Shown here piece after piece: positions 1 through 6,956 of a stretch of 7,154 bases of DNA (position 1 is its first letter; every line of letters begins with the position of its first letter). The notes under the pieces are model-generated. The model was not told the DNA's origin, did not search any database, and worked only from the letters and a program-made list of their open reading frames with translations. Source of the stretch: Chloroflexia bacterium (lineage in GTDB: Bacteria > Chloroflexota > Chloroflexia > Thermomicrobiales > UBA6265); the NCBI GenBank assembly GCA_013698495.1, contig JACCUV010000171.1, positions 1 through 7,154 of the forward strand, read 5' to 3'. Made by a program: the position numbers and the translations under genes.

Positions 1-377
1 ACCTTGGAATGTTCGATCCGCGTCTCCCTGGCGTTGGCCAGGAACACAGACGATTTGTCGAAAGCCGCCTTGTCTGCGTTCAGGCGCAGCGCGCTGGAGT
101 TGATCAGCTCGGCGGACTCGGTGGTTAGCGACCTCACACCAGAGTGATCGAGTGTCACTCGTTGGGCCTCGATTTGCTCGGCGCCGGACCGCTCCATGTT
201 CACGTGCACGGCCTTCACGTCGCCGACATCGTCGCCCTTCAGGACCGATCGCTCGATTGCGGACTGCATGCCATGCCGGGAGGAATCGATGCGAGGCGGT
301 ACGTGGTCGGTGTCGGAGACAACTTGTCCGCCATGTTCGACGTCGCTGCTCGCGCCATTCTCGTTTGGCTGATTCAC
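1..377 (-). CDS. 15-residue repeat protein of unknown function (N-terminal part)
   Basis: This frame is open for 125 codons from a GTG at 377 down to the window edge, so the C-terminus is missing. The GTG is chosen because AGAGAGG (complement of 385-391) sits 7 bases upstream. The ATG at 381 opens a different frame whose product is Arg/Trp-rich and implausible. Residues 1-56 are polar, acidic and low in complexity, with no signal peptide or membrane segment. From residue 57 the protein becomes a 15-residue tandem repeat: units start at 57, 72, 87, 102 and 117. Each has a Ser at unit position 8 (S64, S79, S94, S109, S124), a Ser or Gly after it in the first four units, and a small hydrophobic residue next. 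The hydrophobic spacing suggests a beta-solenoid-like or filament-forming fold, but that is inference. I do not recognise a named family. It is divergent from the GDPD-like gene, and no function can be assigned. Confidence 0.8.
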   Translation of the reverse strand, partial: MNQPNENGASSDVEHGGQVVSDTDHVPPRIDSSRHGMQSAIERSVLKGDDVGDVKAVHVNMERSGAEQIEAQRVTLDHSGVRSLTTESAELINSSALRLNADKAAFDKSSVFLANARETRIEHSK

Positions 378-624
378 GCATGTACCTCTCTGGGCCATAA
401 TCGAGAGCATTGTCACTCGGGAGATCGATCCGGCAGGAGCTGTCCGGAAATCACCGCCGCCCGATGCCCTGGTCGTCGGGCGTCCTGCATTTCACGTGTC
501 GAGTGTAACAAACCCGCATCGCGATACCCGCGTTGAGTGGCCTACTCCACCCGGAAGATCAGCGGCCGCCCCTGTTAGACTCCGAAACGCCGACCCTCCG
601 ACTCTGACGTCCGGTTGAGGAACC
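378..624. other. Divergent spacer, no gene seen
   Basis: This 247-base region lies between the minus-strand repeat protein and the GDPD-like gene and must hold both promoters. I find no convincing -35/-10 pair for either gene, no RNA gene and no clear repeat. The plus-strand frame running to 536 enters it only because stops happen to be absent. Confidence 0.6.
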
Positions 625-1368
625 ATGTTTCACAATCATCCTGTGCTCCCCAATCATCGGCCCCTTGCGATCGCGCATCGAGCGGGAAACGATCTGGACC
701 GCGCCGCCGAAGCGATTGCCGACGGCGCCGACATGCTCGAAACGGACATCTGGCCATTCCATGGCCGGCTCGAGGTTCGTCACACCAAGACGATAGGACC
801 ACTCCCGATCTATTGGGAGAAGTGGTACATCGACTCCATCGGCGGTCGCCCAATGCACCTTGCCGAACTCCTGGAAGGCACACCCGTCAGAGCGCGATTG
901 TTCCTTGACCTGAAAGGGCGCTTTCCGCGACTCGGTCACCGCGTGGTGAGAGCGATTCAGCGCATTCAACCTGAGCGCGAAATGGTGATCTGCGGTCGTG
1001 GCTGGCGGCAACTCGACGCGATCGCCACAGTTCCAAACGTCCACATCTTTTACTCTGTTGGCGACGAGGATGAGCTTGGCCAGGTCTGGAGCAAGCTGGA
1101 ATCCCGGCAAGACCGGGCCGTTTCAATCAACCACGGGCTCCTCACCGAAGAGACAGTTGCTCGCTTGAACGATCTCGGGACCACGATCATCGCCTGGACC
1201 GTCAACGATCCCGCCGTGGCGCGCACGCTGTTCGAACTCGGCGTCGATGGGTTCACCACCGACAATCGCGAATTACTGACGCAAATTGTCCGGTTTCGCG
1301 AGCGTGCGTTCGACACCGAGGCGATGGCGGAACTTCCCGAAGAGCCGAACAAGAAGGGTGACGAGTGA
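625..1368 (+). CDS. Glycerophosphodiester phosphodiesterase-like protein
   Basis: The 247-residue product fits the GDPD TIM-barrel family, which hydrolyses glycerophosphodiesters to glycerol 3-phosphate and an alcohol. Visible landmarks are AHR with H18-R19 near the start, the acidic pair E39 and D41 (ExD, metal ligands in the family), H53, LDLKG at 94-98 where the family usually has an acidic-x-K strand, WTVND at 191-195, and GVDGFTTDN at 206-214 near the barrel end. Length matches cytosolic GDPDs. There is no signal peptide, so it is probably cytoplasmic. The start ATG has GAGG at 617-620, four bases upstream. Two departures stand out: the ENT motif after the first HR is absent, and the second catalytic His is followed by TKT instead of Asp. 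I recall related actinobacterial and Chloroflexota proteins with H-x-K-T followed by GPLP, so this looks like a lineage variant. The family is clear; the substrate is not. The gene stands alone and converges on homoserine dehydrogenase. Confidence 0.85.
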   Translation: MFHNHPVLPNHRPLAIAHRAGNDLDRAAEAIADGADMLETDIWPFHGRLEVRHTKTIGPLPIYWEKWYIDSIGGRPMHLAELLEGTPVRARLFLDLKGRFPRLGHRVVRAIQRIQPEREMVICGRGWRQLDAIATVPNVHIFYSVGDEDELGQVWSKLESRQDRAVSINHGLLTEETVARLNDLGTTIIAWTVNDPAVARTLFELGVDGFTTDNRELLTQIVRFRERAFDTEAMAELPEEPNKKGDE

Positions 1369-1409
1369 GGAGCGCCAGGAGTTGGCCAGCGCATGCTTCG
1401 GTAGTCAAG

Positions 1410-2510
1410 TCAACGGGCGATGCGATGCGCGAGCGTGAGCATGTCGGCGACCATGCCTGCCGCGGTCACTGCCGCTCCCGCCCCTGGTCCGGAAACGACG
1501 CACGGGTACTGGTCGTAGCGTCGTGTTCGGAACGAAACGATATTTTCCGGTCCCTGAAGGGCGCCGAGTACGGTCGATCGTGGAATCTGGCGCAATCCAA
1601 CCGTGACACCCTGATCGGGCGACCAGTTCACGATGTATTTCAGGGACGTGTCCGTCGCCAGAGACTCTGCGGCCTGCCGTCCAATGTCGAAATCCTGGTC
1701 GGTGAGGCGTTCGAGAAATTCGTCGACGGTCGCTTCCTCGAGATGCTTCGGAACAAGCGAATGAATGACGATATCGTCCAGGTCGGCCATTTGACCCATC
1801 GTCCGCGCCAGGATCAGTCCCTTGCGGGCGACATCGAGACCACTCAGGTCGTCTCGCGGATCGGGTTCGGTGTAGCCCTGCGCTTGCGCGTCCCGGACCG
1901 CGTCGGAATAGGACGTTCCCGTCCCGACAGCCGAGAAGATCGCGCCAAACGTCCCGGACAGGGCGCCGGAGATCTCGAGCATCTCGTCTCCAGTGTCGAG
2001 CAATGCCTGCAGGGTTGAAATCACAGGCAAACCAGCCCCGCACGTCGCTTCGTATTTGAGCCGGCCGGTGGTTCCGGCATGCGACCAGAGCGCCTTGGCG
2101 CGCGGATCGGCCTTTGCCAGGGCAAGGGGCGCCTTGTTCGAGAGGACGGCGCCCGCTCCCAGTTCCAGGGCCCGAACGTCGATGTTCGCGGTCTCATCGC
2201 CGGATGCGGCATCGATCACGATCGTCGTCCCGCCGTCCACGATGCGGGGCAGCGCATCGGCCACGGAATCCCCCGCGGGCCGTTCGGCGGCTGCTTTCGA
2301 GCGTCGCGATTCGACCAAATCGCGCAGGGTTGAGTCGTCCAGACCAGTTGGGTTGTCGCTGACGATAGCGCCGGAACGGCCAGCGACGGCGGCGATCGAG
2401 ACATCGAGGTCAAAGCGAGTTCGCCACAGCGCGCGATGCCGCAAGACCAGCTCGATCACCGCGCCGCCGACAGTGCCAAAGCCTACCTGAATCAACGAAA
2501 CCCGTTTCAT
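1410..2510 (-). CDS. hom: Homoserine dehydrogenase, ThrA-type without ACT domain
   Basis: The 366-residue product should interconvert L-aspartate 4-semialdehyde and L-homoserine with NAD(P)H, the branch step towards threonine and methionine, in the cytoplasm. Residues 10-16 (GFGTVGG) form the Rossmann nucleotide-binding loop. SNKAPLA at 124-130 carries the conserved Lys (K126). The family signature lies at 207-230: E215, D221, D226 and K230 align with the substrate and catalytic residues E208, D214, D219 and K223 of yeast Hom6, all with a constant offset of 7. The C-terminal GPGAG-AAVTAAG stretch (341-352) resembles the dehydrogenase half of ThrA/MetL. The protein ends there, so it lacks the regulatory ACT domain of many monofunctional bacterial enzymes. 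AGGA lies 6 bases upstream of the ATG. It follows the carboxyltransferase gene by 56 bases on the same strand, probably as the second gene of an operon. No aspartokinase or threonine gene is in view. Confidence 0.94.
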   Translation of the reverse strand: MKRVSLIQVGFGTVGGAVIELVLRHRALWRTRFDLDVSIAAVAGRSGAIVSDNPTGLDDSTLRDLVESRRSKAAAERPAGDSVADALPRIVDGGTTIVIDAASGDETANIDVRALELGAGAVLSNKAPLALAKADPRAKALWSHAGTTGRLKYEATCGAGLPVISTLQALLDTGDEMLEISGALSGTFGAIFSAVGTGTSYSDAVRDAQAQGYTEPDPRDDLSGLDVARKGLILARTMGQMADLDDIVIHSLVPKHLEEATVDEFLERLTDQDFDIGRQAAESLATDTSLKYIVNWSPDQGVTVGLRQIPRSTVLGALQGPENIVSFRTRRYDQYPCVVSGPGAGAAVTAAGMVADMLTLAHRIAR

Positions 2511-2528
2511 TCCACATCCTTGTTCAAA

Positions 2529-2553
2529 ATCAACGCGTTCGCGATCCGCGTCA
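2529..2553 (-). other. Weak intergenic hairpin between accDA-like gene and hom
   Basis: Within the 56-base gap, ACGCG (2533-2537) and CGCGT (2547-2551) are perfect inverted repeats with a 9-base loop. Read on the minus strand the stem is followed by TTGATTTTG and then the hom ribosome binding site. Five base pairs and an interrupted T-tract make a poor terminator. At most it could reduce read-through or mark an RNA-processing site between the two genes. Confidence 0.2.
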
Positions 2554-2566
2554 CGGTTGCACTCCG

Positions 2567-4450
2567 TCAGGACTCCTTCGACGAACGGTCGCCCAATCGG
2601 GCGCGTTCAATCAACACCGCCCGCCGCGTGCGAAGCTTCGTCGCCAATTCGTGCATGTCCGGCCGCTGAAACGAGAGCCTGGGTTGGGATGCCTTGAGTT
2701 CTTCCCAGCGCAGGCGCCACTCGTCAATCGAACGTCCCACCGATCGTTGCCATTCGTGCAACTCCCACAGCTCGCTGCGCGCCGCGGCCAACCCTTCCGG
2801 GGTCGACTGTCCGAGTGTGCGCTGCCGCCGATGTCGTGTGTCGAGGAGTCGACGTTGACCAGTTCCGGTGAGTTCGGCAAGCGAACGATGCAGGACCGCG
2901 CGAATCGCCACCATCGTCGATTCAGGATCGGCATGGGCGCCGGGCCTCGACTCCTCGATTACGCCATCGATCAACCCAAAGCGTTCGCAGTCGTGCGCGG
3001 TTAGGACGCCATCGTCCTCAGCGACCCGTCCCATGGTTCGTGGCGCCCGCGGTGGCCTCGGAAACTTCCCTCGACCCGGGGCGACCGAGAACGGCGCCGC
3101 GTACACCGCGCTGGACATCAGAAACTGCCGATCGCCAATCATCAGACCAGTTGCGAGCGGACCCGAGACCGTGCCTGCCCCGACGGCGATCACCGGAACC
3201 GGAAGAAGGGCGAGAATCGACGTCAGCGCATTGACCGCAAATGCCGAGTCGGGCGCGAACACACTTGTGCGATCGTTGGCGCCGGAATCGATGAACACGA
3301 TGAGCGGCAAGTCCATGCGGCCCGCCAGGCGCGCCAGGCGAGCGATCTTCCGAGCCGACGTTGCCACCGATCGCCGGTTGTCCGGAACGGAGTCACCAAG
3401 CATTGCCGCGACCGCGATGGAGAGTGCATCGAATCGGCCGATCCCGCAAATAACCGATGAATCGTCTCCATCCACCCGATCGCCATGCAATTCGATCAAT
3501 CCCGAAAAAAGGGCCGCCACAATTGCTCCCGCGCTCGGTCGATCGGGATGCTCGAGATTTGCGAGCGACTCTCGAGTCGAAAGCACTGATGCGCCATTTG
3601 CGGTTGGCGTAATCGACCCCTGGGCAAATCCCGGATGGCTGACCAAATCGAGGACAGCCGCGATCTGACCTTTCAGACGTGGTCGATCAACGACTGCATC
3701 GATCCAACCATCGCGAAGAAGATCGGCGGCAGTTTGCCATGTTTTGGAGTTCGGGACCTCAGGGCCTCCCGTCGCGGTCGTTCGCGCCACCACCCCAGGC
3801 TCGGAGAAGAGCAGATCGCAATGGGCTGCCATATTGGCGAAAACCGAGCTCCCTATCGGATGACTTGTTGACCCGACGATCAGGACTCCTTCGAGGTGCA
3901 ACCGCGCAAATGCCGTCGCCAATCTCCCACCTTGGACGAGCGCCAGCGGACCCGCCTGAGCGGTGGTCGTTCCTCCAGCGCATAGCAGTAGGAGAGGCAG
4001 CTTCCAGGTACTGGCGTACTCCAGGGCAAGAATGACTTTCTCGGTCATTAGTGCTCCGAGTGCCGGTCCGATGAAGTGATCGTCGAGCGCGACGACAACC
4101 GCTTTCAACCCGCCAATAGTCCCCACGCCGGACACAACCGCATCGCCAATTACCCGCATATGCTGATGCTCGGCCAGCCGCTCAGCGCTCGGAAACCGTT
4201 CGCGGACGACGAGAGATTCCATCGCGGCCAAATCGGTGCTGAACTCTTCAAACACATCTGAGTCGACCAGCAACGAAATGCGCTCGCGGGCTCCAATCGA
4301 GAAGTGTCGATTGCACGAGCCGCAAACCCGATGACTGAGGAAGAGTTCGTCCGTTATCAGGTCGGAGTCACAGGCGGGGCAGGTGAGGTCCAATGCATCG
4401 AGCTCCGAATCGAAGTCGGAAGGCGTGGTCGGATCAGACGTGCGATGCAT
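2567..4450 (-). CDS. Fused AccD-AccA carboxyltransferase, divergent
   Basis: This 627-residue protein joins the beta (AccD) and alpha (AccA) carboxyltransferase subunits of acetyl-CoA carboxylase, which move a carboxyl group from carboxybiotin to acetyl-CoA to make malonyl-CoA. The N-terminus carries a four-Cys zinc ribbon (C24, C27, C43, C46) as in AccD. An AccD-like crotonase domain spans about 95-260, with GG at 159-160 where the family has GGARM. The AccA half starts near 305, with ELHGDR at 320-325, FIDSGAN at 386-392 in place of the usual IDTPGA, GAGTVSGPLA at 424-433 in place of GEGGSGGALA, and a GLIDGVIEE...GAH segment at 492-505. Residues 540-627 form an Arg/Glu-rich, probably helical tail. 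The start has a strong GGGGAG-type site about 7 bases upstream. The active-site loops are diverged, so acetyl-CoA may not be the substrate, or activity may be reduced. Biotin carboxylase and carrier genes are not in the window. Family and fusion are clear; exact substrate is open. Confidence 0.85.
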   Translation of the reverse strand: MHRTSDPTTPSDFDSELDALDLTCPACDSDLITDELFLSHRVCGSCNRHFSIGARERISLLVDSDVFEEFSTDLAAMESLVVRERFPSAERLAEHQHMRVIGDAVVSGVGTIGGLKAVVVALDDHFIGPALGALMTEKVILALEYASTWKLPLLLLCAGGTTTAQAGPLALVQGGRLATAFARLHLEGVLIVGSTSHPIGSSVFANMAAHCDLLFSEPGVVARTTATGGPEVPNSKTWQTAADLLRDGWIDAVVDRPRLKGQIAAVLDLVSHPGFAQGSITPTANGASVLSTRESLANLEHPDRPSAGAIVAALFSGLIELHGDRVDGDDSSVICGIGRFDALSIAVAAMLGDSVPDNRRSVATSARKIARLARLAGRMDLPLIVFIDSGANDRTSVFAPDSAFAVNALTSILALLPVPVIAVGAGTVSGPLATGLMIGDRQFLMSSAVYAAPFSVAPGRGKFPRPPRAPRTMGRVAEDDGVLTAHDCERFGLIDGVIEESRPGAHADPESTMVAIRAVLHRSLAELTGTGQRRLLDTRHRRQRTLGQSTPEGLAAARSELWELHEWQRSVGRSIDEWRLRWEELKASQPRLSFQRPDMHELATKLRTRRAVLIERARLGDRSSKES

Positions 4451-4719
4451 GGCATTTCTCCCCTCTCCAGCGTGGCCTGACCACGGTCGATTCAGCGATC
4501 GCAGTCCCGGTCGTCAGGCACCTCTTGTCTCGTCCGATGGCGGTGGCGGAATGGCTCCGCGACATCGGCATGGGAAGCTGCGTTCCGGTCCATCGTACGC
4601 GCCGCCCGATCGAGAGGTCAACAGGTCCAACTTCTGGACGGAACGTCGTTCCTGGGTGAAGCTACACCATTCAGCATTGTACAGACAGTGAGATTCGCCC
4701 GATCAGGAAAGAAGCACAG
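4451..4719. other. Divergent spacer between accDA-like and GGT-like genes
   Basis: These 269 bases contain the proposed accDA promoter on the minus strand and the AGGAAAG ribosome binding site of the GGT-like gene. No tRNA, T-box or riboswitch-like conserved core was recognised, and no plus-strand promoter is convincing. Confidence 0.55.
4592..4621 (-). promoter_or_regulatory. Candidate sigma-70 type promoter for accDA-hom
   Basis: On the minus strand TTGACC (complement of 4616-4621, five of six matches to TTGACA) is followed after 18 bases by TACGAT (complement of 4592-4597, four of six matches to TATAAT). It points at the accDA-like gene and would give a leader of about 135 bases. This is a consensus match by eye only. 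Confidence 0.35.
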
Positions 4720-6459
4720 ATGACGTACACCACCCGCGCAAGACTGCAGGCAACGTCGACCTCGTTGACGCTCAACCGATCTTCGGTCGCCGGCAAGGGT
4801 GGCGCGGTCGCCGGCAAGATGGCGCCAGCTGTCGCCGCCGGATCGGATATTCTCGGCGCCGGGGGAAATGCGTTCGATGCGGCGGTAGCGACAGCGTTCG
4901 CGATGGGTGTGATTGAACCGTGGATGAACGGGATCGGCGGCGGCGGTTTCCTCGTCGGGTGGCTGGCCAGCGAACAACGATCGTTCGCGATTGAGTACCC
5001 GATGATTTCGCCCTCTGGAGCCACACCTGGCATGTACCCGCTCGCCGGAGGAGTCGACAGCGGGCTGTTCGGTTGGCCGAGCACGAAGGACAGCGCCAAT
5101 GTTGTTGGCTACAGGTCGATCGCCGTACCTGGAACGGTAGCGGGCCTTGCCAAGGCGCTGAACCTGTTTGGATCGATGACGCTGGCCAGGGTCCTGGAAC
5201 CCGCGATCGAGCTTGCCGAACGTGGGCTGGACGTCTCGTGGCACACCACACTAACGATCGCCAGGGACCTCGCGAATCTGAGATCGTTCCCGGCGACAGC
5301 GGAAATCTATCTCGACGCCAACGGCTACCCGCCGGTGACGATCGAGCAGGAACGTCCGCGGGTGATTCGCAATCCCGACCTGGCCCGAACGCTCCGGGCG
5401 ATCGCTGAGGATGGGCCGCGAGTCTTCTATGAAGGCGAACTGGCGGGCGTCATCGTCGATCACCTCATCGAGAGGGGCACGCCAGTTACCGCGGCCGACT
5501 TCGCCGTCTACACGGCTCGCGAGTCAGTCACCACCGATGTCAAATTTTGTGGGCACACCATCCATGCGATCGGCAAGGGTACGGGCGGCACATCGCTGGC
5601 CGAATGTCTCGGCATCCTTGAACTGCTCGATCCTGTAGCCACCGGTCACAACACCAGCGCCACCCTTCACAAGTACGCGCACGCCTTTCGCCAGGCAGTC
5701 TCCGATCGGTACACCTACCTCGCAGATCCGGATCTGGCCGAAGTCCCGCTCGATGCGCTCCTCAGCGACGCCTATCTCCAGGCCAAAGCGGCACGGTTCG
5801 ATCCCAGCCGGGTTGCGCCAACCGAAGCAGGTACGCGCGACGAGTTGGGCGTCTCTCACACTCTGGACGGATCCGTTGCCGAGTACATGCGCGACGGCAG
5901 CACCACGCATCTCGGCGTGATCGACGCGATAGGCAATGCGGTCTCGATCACCCAGACACTGCTTGGCAGTTGGGGAAGCAGGGTGACCGTGCCGGGAACG
6001 GGAGTGCTGATGAACAACGGCATGATGTGGTTCGATCCGGAACCAGGTCGTCCGAATTCGGTAGCGCCCCGCAAACGACCGCTGACCAACATGGCCCCCG
6101 CCCTCATCAGCCGCAACGGGCACATTCGGGCGAGCGTCGGATCCAGTGGTGGGCGCAAAATAATGAACTGCAATGCCCAGATCATCGCCAACATCGCCGC
6201 CTTCGATCTTCCCGTGGGCGAGGCCGTTTCGGCGCCCCGGATCGACGCATCGTCGCGGCCGCTCAAGGTCAGTTCGCGCATCGAAACCGCTGTCCGGGAG
6301 GAGCTTGCCGATCTCGGTCACCCGGTGCAACTGATCGACGAGACGCTGCTCACGGCCGATTTCGCATCGCCTGTCGCCCTCACGGTCACTGACGATGGGG
6401 AACTCGAGGCCGCTGTCGATCAGTGGTACTTCCCGTCAACCGCCATTGCCCTGGCCTGA
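4720..6459 (+). CDS. Gamma-glutamyltransferase-family Ntn-hydrolase, atypical substrate site
   Basis: The 579-residue product belongs to the gamma-glutamyltransferase (GGT) superfamily of N-terminal nucleophile hydrolases, made as a precursor that cleaves itself into a large and a small subunit. The large-subunit hallmarks are GGNAFDAAVATA (48-59), EPWMNGIGGGGFLVG (66-80) and YRSIAVPGTVAGL (131-143). The cleavage site and nucleophile are T395 in STTH (394-397), followed by a typical small-subunit start. MNNGM (431-435), RPLTNMAP (453-460) and GSSGGRKI (474-481) continue the family pattern. No signal peptide is visible, so unlike periplasmic E. coli Ggt it is probably cytoplasmic. Residues known in E. 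coli Ggt to hold the gamma-glutamyl group seem replaced: the R114 region reads IEYPMISP, and the SS pair is TN (456-457). It may therefore be an amidohydrolase or acylase rather than a true transpeptidase. AGGAAAG (4705-4711) lies 8 bases before the ATG. The gene is single and divergent from accDA. Confidence 0.85.
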   Translation: MTYTTRARLQATSTSLTLNRSSVAGKGGAVAGKMAPAVAAGSDILGAGGNAFDAAVATAFAMGVIEPWMNGIGGGGFLVGWLASEQRSFAIEYPMISPSGATPGMYPLAGGVDSGLFGWPSTKDSANVVGYRSIAVPGTVAGLAKALNLFGSMTLARVLEPAIELAERGLDVSWHTTLTIARDLANLRSFPATAEIYLDANGYPPVTIEQERPRVIRNPDLARTLRAIAEDGPRVFYEGELAGVIVDHLIERGTPVTAADFAVYTARESVTTDVKFCGHTIHAIGKGTGGTSLAECLGILELLDPVATGHNTSATLHKYAHAFRQAVSDRYTYLADPDLAEVPLDALLSDAYLQAKAARFDPSRVAPTEAGTRDELGVSHTLDGSVAEYMRDGSTTHLGVIDAIGNAVSITQTLLGSWGSRVTVPGTGVLMNNGMMWFDPEPGRPNSVAPRKRPLTNMAPALISRNGHIRASVGSSGGRKIMNCNAQIIANIAAFDLPVGEAVSAPRIDASSRPLKVSSRIETAVREELADLGHPVQLIDETLLTADFASPVALTVTDDGELEAAVDQWYFPSTAIALA

Positions 6460-6631
6460 GTGGGGCCTGTACAAGGCATGCGTTTGGAAGCTCGTGTACG
6501 ACTGTGACGAGTGAAAGAAATCGTCCCGAGCGGCAAATTCCCAATTCCAACCATTGCAGGCAGGAAATGAACGGAGAGACCATGCGCCCACCCGGTTCGC
6601 CTGTGTGGTGTGAGTCAGAATCGCGAGGTTT

Positions 6632-6661
6632 TTCACACTTTTCGTCACGAATTGGTACATT
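6632..6661 (+). promoter_or_regulatory. Candidate hicAB promoter
   Basis: TTCACA (6632-6637, five of six to TTGACA) and TACATT (6656-6661, four of six to TATAAT) are 18 bases apart. Transcription would begin near 6668, just before the very strong GAAGGGGAG ribosome binding site (6676-6684) of hicA. The spacing and position fit a toxin-antitoxin promoter. It is a match by eye. Confidence 0.4.
6641..6651. promoter_or_regulatory. 11-base palindrome inside hicAB promoter, candidate operator
   Basis: TTCGT-C-ACGAA is a perfect 5+1+5 palindrome lying between the proposed -35 and -10 elements. HicB antitoxins commonly repress their own promoter through a C-terminal DNA-binding domain, so a dyad here is a plausible HicB or HicAB binding site. 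Binding itself is inferred from position and symmetry. Confidence 0.35.
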
Positions 6662-6689
6662 GAACAGAATGAGGTGAAGGGGAGTCCGC

Positions 6690-6911
6690 ATGCGTCGAGA
6701 GTTGCGCGACCTTGAAGGCGAACTTCAGGTCGCGGGATTCTCCAAACTCTCCCGCAGAGGCAAGGGAAGTCATGAGCCATGGTTTCACTCGTCGACCGGA
6801 ACAAAGGTTATGCTGCCTCGGCCCAAAGGCGCCCTACTTCCGGACTACGCAGACAAGCAGGTTCGGCTCGCGATTCTCAAAAGTCGGGACAAGCAATGCT
6901 CCTCAGGGTAG
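6690..6911 (+). CDS. hicA: HicA family mRNA interferase toxin
   Basis: The 73-residue product has the HicA layout: an N-terminal helix (about 3-15), then GSH at 26-28 whose His (H28) is the catalytic residue of this double-stranded RNA-binding-fold ribonuclease family, then a beta strand TKVMLPRPKG (38-47) and a C-terminal helix. HicA toxins cut mRNA independently of the ribosome and stop translation until neutralised by HicB. Length is normal for the family. The ATG has an excellent ribosome binding site (6676-6684) five bases upstream. The usual strand after GSH is short, and the family His in the VxxP-H motif is Arg here (MLPRPKG), a common enough variation that activity cannot be judged. 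The antitoxin gene follows after 45 bases, which is the usual hicA-hicB order. The identification rests on both partners together. Confidence 0.83.
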   Translation: MRRELRDLEGELQVAGFSKLSRRGKGSHEPWFHSSTGTKVMLPRPKGALLPDYADKQVRLAILKSRDKQCSSG

Positions 6912-6956
6912 ACCAGGCGATTGGGCGTGGGTGGCACGGAACGAAAGGGCATCAAG

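Noticed and set aside
144..536. Plus-strand 130-codon open frame at the left end
   Set aside because: It runs opposite the repeat-protein frame, has no good ribosome binding site, and its product is His/Cys/Arg-rich with no family resemblance.
1374..1386. GCCA / TGGC hairpin in the convergent gap as a bidirectional terminator
   Set aside because: A four-pair stem without T-tracts on either side is too weak to call.
1365..2043. Long overlapping frames on both strands (217 and 212 codons) within hom
   Set aside because: Homoserine dehydrogenase fills this stretch with intact family motifs; the others have Arg-rich, unrecognisable products.
2868..3668. Plus-strand 266-codon open frame
   Set aside because: It lies wholly opposite the accDA-like gene, and its low-complexity Arg/Ser/Pro-rich product is typical of a shadow frame in high-GC DNA.
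4451..4719. tRNA, T-box or riboswitch leader upstream of the accDA-hom operon
   Set aside because: No T-loop consensus, T-box core or known aptamer motif was seen on either strand.
5524..6330. Minus-strand 268-codon open frame inside the GGT-like gene
   Set aside because: It is antisense to a well-supported coding sequence and has no recognisable domain.
6491..6511. CTCGT / ACGAG hairpin after the GGT-like gene as a terminator
   Set aside because: The stem has only five pairs with an 11-base loop and no T-tract follows.
6608..6638. GTGTGA / TCACAC inverted repeat upstream of hicA
   Set aside because: Six-base arms 19 bases apart are expected by chance at this scale; the compact palindrome at 6641-6651 is a better operator candidate.
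6567..6677. 36-codon plus-strand reading frame just before hicA
   Set aside because: AGGAA abuts the ATG with no proper spacing, the frame runs through the proposed promoter, and the peptide resembles nothing I know.
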